A stretch of DNA of 46,971 nt from assembly GCA_030770425.1 (NCBI GenBank), contig JASJFT010000279.1, positions 1 to 46,971 of the forward strand, given 5' to 3'. This DNA is from Darksidea phi (Eukaryota > Ascomycota > Dothideomycetes > Pleosporales > Lentitheciaceae). Of this stretch, positions 43,396 to 46,971 are shown in pieces. Position 1 is the first letter of the stretch. Every line of letters begins with the position of its first letter. Under the pieces are notes generated by a model. That model saw nothing but the letters and a program-made list of their open reading frames with translations. It searched no databases and was not told the origin of the DNA. The translations under genes were made by a program, and so were the position numbers.

Positions 43396-44383
43396 GGTGA
43401 ATGTGTACTTAAATTTTTCCAATGGTTGGGTCTTGTGTGATGGAGATCCGTTCACGGACGTCCCTCTGGGATATTTGAGTGCAGGGAGGCGGGAAGGGTA
43501 GCCCGCCTCCATGAGATCCGCCTCCATTCTCTTCGTTTGTGACGTATGGGATGAAAGAGACGTCATTCATCTTCTAGTCTGATCCAGAAACCTTCCCAAT
43601 GCCAAAGCTAGACGCTGAATAAGGCTACCGCACTATAGCATCTGGCAGGAGCGGCTATGGCGTATGAATGGCTCAAAGCACGCTTGAGAGAAAGAATGAA
43701 CGGCTCGCATGTATTTCGCAATGCTAGCACAGCATGAGTGTTGCAAAACTGAGGAGCATGGAACCCTCCCGTGGAGAATACCTAGTATATCGTTTGCTTT
43801 TTGTGGAGTCTGTAATTCAGTCTGGAACTTTTGAAGGCGGTTTCATACCCTTTCAACGTTCCCGAGAGTCCTGAAATCTAGTTGAGCCTCCGATGTGGCG
43901 CAGCAGAGAGGCTGAGCGATCAGGGCTGATTGATCAGGCAGTGAGAAGTAGACTAAGCGCCGTGTTCGGCATGACCCGCCTCCACAGCCCGCCTCCAAAG
44001 CCCGCCTCCAAGGCCCGCCTCCAAGGCCCGCCTCCGCAAGCTTAAAGGCTGGCACAAAGCCTTCCACTCTCAAATTCTGCAACCACACGCGCTACCCAGC
44101 GCTGCTTAGCAGTTGCTGGTTAATAATCCTACACTTTTCGCTTCGTTACTATATCCTTTGTACTTGATCGCTTGGGCTCGAAACCTCAGCAGCGGCCTGG
44201 CGGCCGGGTCTGTCCCGGAACCGTTCAAGGCTTGCTGCCCCACTATACTCTTTTACATCTTCACATCTTCGAGGGTTTTGCGGAACCACAACTGAACTCT
44301 GAGAGTTCCACCCTCTTCATTTTGAAGAGTCAGCTCCGCGAAGACCCCCAGTCTTCGCGCCAGCACTATTTCTTTTTCCGAAG
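43396..44383. other. Divergent intergenic region with GC-rich tandem array
   Basis: Nearly 1 kb between the small membrane protein and the C2H2 gene. Besides the 13-base array at 43975-44039 it has single GCCCGCCTCC-like sites near 43501 and CCGCCTCC at ~43520. Both genes should be driven from here. No further gene is seen. Confidence 0.45.
43975..44039. repeat. 13-base CCCGCCTCC tandem array, five units
   Basis: Five units start CCCGCCTCC at 43975, 43988, 44001, 44014 and 44027; the four linkers between them are 4 bases (ACAG, AAAG, AAGG, AAGG). Exact 13-base spacing places successive sites a little over one helical turn apart. It could be a binding-site cluster for a C2H2 factor or a plain minisatellite. 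Confidence 0.9.
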
Positions 44384-45084
44384 ATGAAGTTGATTTCAGG
44401 TACAGCCCCACGGCAATCTGGCAGAGTTTTGAGTTTTGGGATCCTTTATCTCCTTTCATTGATTCAGAAAATATAAGCTACGGGTGCACTGCACCTCCTT
44501 TCGACGACACAATCGACCCTTCACTTTTCCAACAACCACCTTTGGACTCCAGTGCTCCAAGTCTTCCCCAGTCAGATCCAGATGTACCAAATGATGGCGC
44601 GCCGCTCGAGTCAACAAGTACACTATCACCTAATGTAGAAGTCGGTTCACTGGCAACCTCGATGTCGGCGCCAATCGAAACACCTGACGAGCTCACTCCT
44701 GCGTCAGACACAACACAGGACGGCGACCCTGTGTTCCCTTGTCCTCGCTGCAAGAAGGAGTTCAGAAACCTCACTCAGCGAAAGTAAGTCAAAGGGACCC
44801 TCATCCTCTGAAGACGTTTCACTTACCCGAATTGCAGCAAGCACACGAAACGCCACGACCGACTGCACCGCTGCACGCACGACAAGTGCGAGAAGAAGTT
44901 CCGCGACGGGACGGATCTGCAACGACATTTAAAGAGCGTGCATGAGGTGTCTGTTCAAGAATTCTCTTGTCTCATCAAAGGGTGCACGAAGACTTTCAAG
45001 GGCAGGAGGGACAACATGTACAGGCATGTGCGGCGCAAGCACCCTGCACATGTGCATTTGATCAGTCGGGATGCTGCTCACTGA
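44384..45084 (+). CDS. Three-finger C2H2 protein, probable transcription factor
   Basis: Three exons, 44384-44399, 44468-44783 and 44838-45084, give 192 residues. The 16-base first exon (MKLIS plus one base) is needed for an ATG; the long frame otherwise starts without one. Introns are GTACAG to CAG and GTAAGT to CAG. Residues ~6-93 are Ser/Pro/Thr/Asp-rich and acidic, fit for activation. Three fingers follow: FPCPRCKKEFRNLTQRNKHT (its last two His in KHTKRH), HRCTHDKCEKKFRDGTDLQR (with HLKSVH) and FSCLIKGCTKTFKGRRDNMY (with RHVRRKH). The first-to-second spacing is short and the others typical. Likely nuclear and DNA-binding; it may act on the neighbouring tandem array, which is a guess. Confidence 0.75.
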
Positions 45085-45509
45085 ATGGTCGGGATGCAGA
45101 CTGGGTGGGAGAATATACTGCGGCGTATATAGGAAATGCAAAATACCTTTTCCTCCGTTGACCACTTTGCATGCTGCCCATGAGCCCATGCTACAACACA
45201 ATCTGCCACACCGTATTCCGGTCCATCCGTCCCTTCACTTCATTTTTCCCCTCATCCACTATCCGCTGCACCGTCCAGCACATCCTGCGCGCAGCAACCT
45301 CGATATATCAACCGACAAACTTGATAACGAGTTGGAGTAGTCAGAGTCAGAGTCAGAGTCGAAGGTGAAAGGATAAAATTGTGGCGCAAAGCGATGCCCA
45401 CACTCTTCCCCTCGAATTATCCTATGGAAAAAGCTAGATGCCATTGTACCGCTCCCGTACAAGGGTATTCTCTTCGTGAGACAAGGTACTAGAAAGTCCG
45501 TAGAAATAT
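45085..45509. other. Intergenic region with a short hexamer repeat
   Basis: About 425 bases after the C2H2 gene. TCAGAG is repeated three times plus a partial unit at 45341-45360. Nothing else is recognised. Confidence 0.4.
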
Positions 45510-45805
45510 AGGATAATGATGGCCGGACGCCGCTTCAGCTTGCGGTGCTGCATGAGTCGCAGACTGTGGTTCAGTATTTGCAGTCGGTATGTCCTCCGGA
45601 TGCTGTGGATCAGCTGGGTAAGGCAGGTCCACTGCGGGCAATAGAGGGGGCAGATCCGCAGAAGAGATGGCGAGAGAGGAGGTTGGATGCAATGGCACAC
45701 CCCTTCGCAAAACTGGTTCTCCTTGTATTTTTCGTACTGCTTGTGCGCTGGTGGTATATGGACGTGCCCCCTGGCCACATGTCGCTTGCGCGTCAATGTC
45801 GGTAA
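45510..45805 (+). pseudogene. Ankyrin-repeat protein fragment with membrane C-terminus
   Basis: The frame from ~45510 reads DNDGRTPLQLAVLHESQTVV then QYLQ, a good ankyrin repeat, then a linker and a membrane segment, FAKLVLLVFFVLLVRWWYMD, before the stop at 45805. A stop lies just upstream (at ~45507) and there is no ATG or earlier ankyrin unit in frame. Either a 3' exon of a gene whose 5' exons I cannot find, or a broken remnant; the second seems likelier since no upstream ankyrin coding was seen on this strand. Confidence 0.5.
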
Positions 45806-46284
45806 GAGTAACAGCTACATAGACTGCCGTCCCGCTAAATTAATACATTCTGTTCTAAGCTGGTGGATTACCTCCGACCTCGACGGAGGTACTAGAGAGT
45901 AACAGGCTTTCTGCCAGATAGCACGTAATCATAATTTAGTCAGCTGAAGAAAAGAAGAAGGATGCTTAAAGTGCTAAAATACTATTCAAGGTAGTATTAA
46001 TAGTAATTTAATATTCCAGAGTATTACATCAGAAACATTGAAAGCTGTAAACATGTTATATGTTTTAGTCGTGTACTTACAGCTTGAGCTCTTTATACTA
46101 TAACCTGAAGCCCTGAATCAAGCTCCCCCTTTCGCATGCTCTTCCCGATCTCCAGGGCCGACGAGCGACCAGCTGCATCTCAGGACAAACACATGCGTGC
46201 CTACTCCCAGAGCGACTGGAACTGCTGATGCGGTTCTCCAAGCATTGCCGTTAGCCAATCCTGCTCTGGACCGAGGCCGGGGAG
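45806..46284. other. AT-rich non-coding stretch
   Basis: About 480 bases, TpA-rich at 45960-46110, with a perfect 7-base inverted repeat ACCTCCG/CGGAGGT at 45870-45890 around a 7-base loop. It may be degraded transposon DNA. No gene. Confidence 0.35.
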
Positions 46285-46737
46285 TCAATTAACTTTTCTC
46301 TTTTGTAGCAAGTCCAGCGATGTAGCCCCAAGAGTGCAAATATCGGTTGGGAAGGAGAAAGATACCGTTGAACCATTGCACTTAAGCTGCGGGGTCTTAG
46401 GGGCGAGATATGGAATGGTTCCTCGCATGCGACCAGTGCTGTATTCACAAGGCACGCTATGGGCAAGATCCAGGACGATGAGTCGAACGGGTTCCGTCGA
46501 GGCATGTGCTAGATTTTCTGGTTCGACGTCGCAATGCATGACTGCTTCGGCGGGCATGTAGGCGGGGCCAGCAGCGTCCTGTTGCAGGGAATCGGTCAAG
46601 GACCGCTCTGGATCCCTGCACCTTTCTACGATTGCTGACGATGGACAGAAGACCGGAGTGCAGATTTCGCTCCATTCGGCAATGGTTGCTGTGAACGCCA
46701 TGGCGGGATGGTATGTGGCCGAGCTGCAAATTACCAA
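46285..46737 (-). pseudogene. Protein kinase C-terminal lobe remnant
   Basis: The 150-residue frame carries kinase landmarks in order: MHCDVEPENL for HRDxKxxN, LIVLDLAHSV where DFG should be, GTIPYLAPK for the APE region and DICTLGATSLDLL for the DxWxxG helix. The Arg of HRD is Cys, the catalytic-loop Lys is Glu, and DFG is DLA. The glycine loop and the ATP-binding Lys are absent from this frame and from the ~150 bases upstream of it. A pseudokinase exon is possible, but loss of the N-lobe favours a decayed gene. It is unrelated in frame to the NLR-like kinase. Confidence 0.6.
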
Positions 46738-46893
46738 CGTTTCCGGGCTTTGGAGATGAAAGAACTACATATAACCCAAGCATCGAGTGCGCGATGCATT
46801 GGAGGGAAAGATGATGGGTGAGCGCTCTATCTGTACAAGGAGACCGAAGGTAGTATGTAGTATGTGTCTTAGCATGACGGCAGATGGCCGGCC

Positions 46894-46911
46894 GGGGGGG
46901 GGGGGGGCGGG

Positions 46912-46971
<60 letters not shown>
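46894..46971. other. Near-pure poly-G end, probable artefact
   Basis: From 46894 to the end there are only G residues except for two C. It is not a telomere repeat. Runs of G at a contig edge are typical of two-colour sequencing with lost signal, so the real sequence probably stops near 46890. Confidence 0.85.

Noticed and set aside
43975..44039. CRISPR-like array
   Set aside because: Linkers are only 4 bases and nearly identical; it is a minisatellite in a eukaryotic promoter.
46894..46971. Telomere
   Set aside because: No TTAGGG units; nearly pure G fits an artefact.

Overview
The window looks like a contig end from a filamentous ascomycete, probably a dothideomycete of the Pleosporales type. 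The class is inferred from gene content and style; nothing in the sequence proves it. The evidence is short GT-AG introns of about 45-80 bases, closely spaced divergent genes, fungal families (DUF3433 membrane protein, FHS and monocarboxylate-type MFS carriers, SET/MYND, THO1, POP7), a DUF6604 relic, and a duplicated segment carrying the signature of repeat-induced point mutation (RIP). The last ~78 bases are almost pure G and look like a sequencing or assembly artefact.

Bases 1-30.7 kb form an ordinary gene compartment. In order: a LisH/WD40 protein (-), a TPR/MYND/SET methyltransferase (+), a 2.5 kb gap, a DUF3433 multi-pass membrane protein (-), a GNAT acetyltransferase (+), a 1,623-residue disordered protein with a C-terminal methyltransferase-like domain (-), a 3.9 kb gap with no recognisable gene, the mRNA-export factor THO1 (+), a monocarboxylate-transporter-like MFS protein (+), a broken DUF6604 gene, the RNase P/MRP subunit POP7 (-) divergent from the lipoate-pathway octanoyltransferase LIP2 (+), and an L-fucose-permease-like MFS carrier (+).

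From ~31 kb to the end the character changes to an accessory compartment. A 440-base direct repeat occurs at 31.2-31.6 kb and again at 42.1-42.5 kb. The second copy is riddled with CpA-to-TpA and TpG-to-TpA changes. Between the copies lie an intact C2H2 plus 3CxxC zinc-finger gene (-) and a seven-exon gene that I assemble into a 2,510-residue protein: complete Ser/Thr kinase, NB-ARC NTPase, helical/TPR-like and short degenerate repeats, a fungal accessory module, and a membrane-anchored C-terminus with four predicted membrane segments. This is a STAND/NLR-like protein in which the signalling kinase, the nucleotide switch and a membrane domain are on one chain. It is the most interesting object in the window. 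A retroelement-like RIP relic, a small one-pass membrane protein, a three-finger C2H2 protein with a 13-base tandem GC-rich array upstream, and relics of an ankyrin/membrane protein and a kinase follow.

All spliced models were made by hand from reading frame and splice consensus. Functions come from motifs and remembered family features; no search was run.
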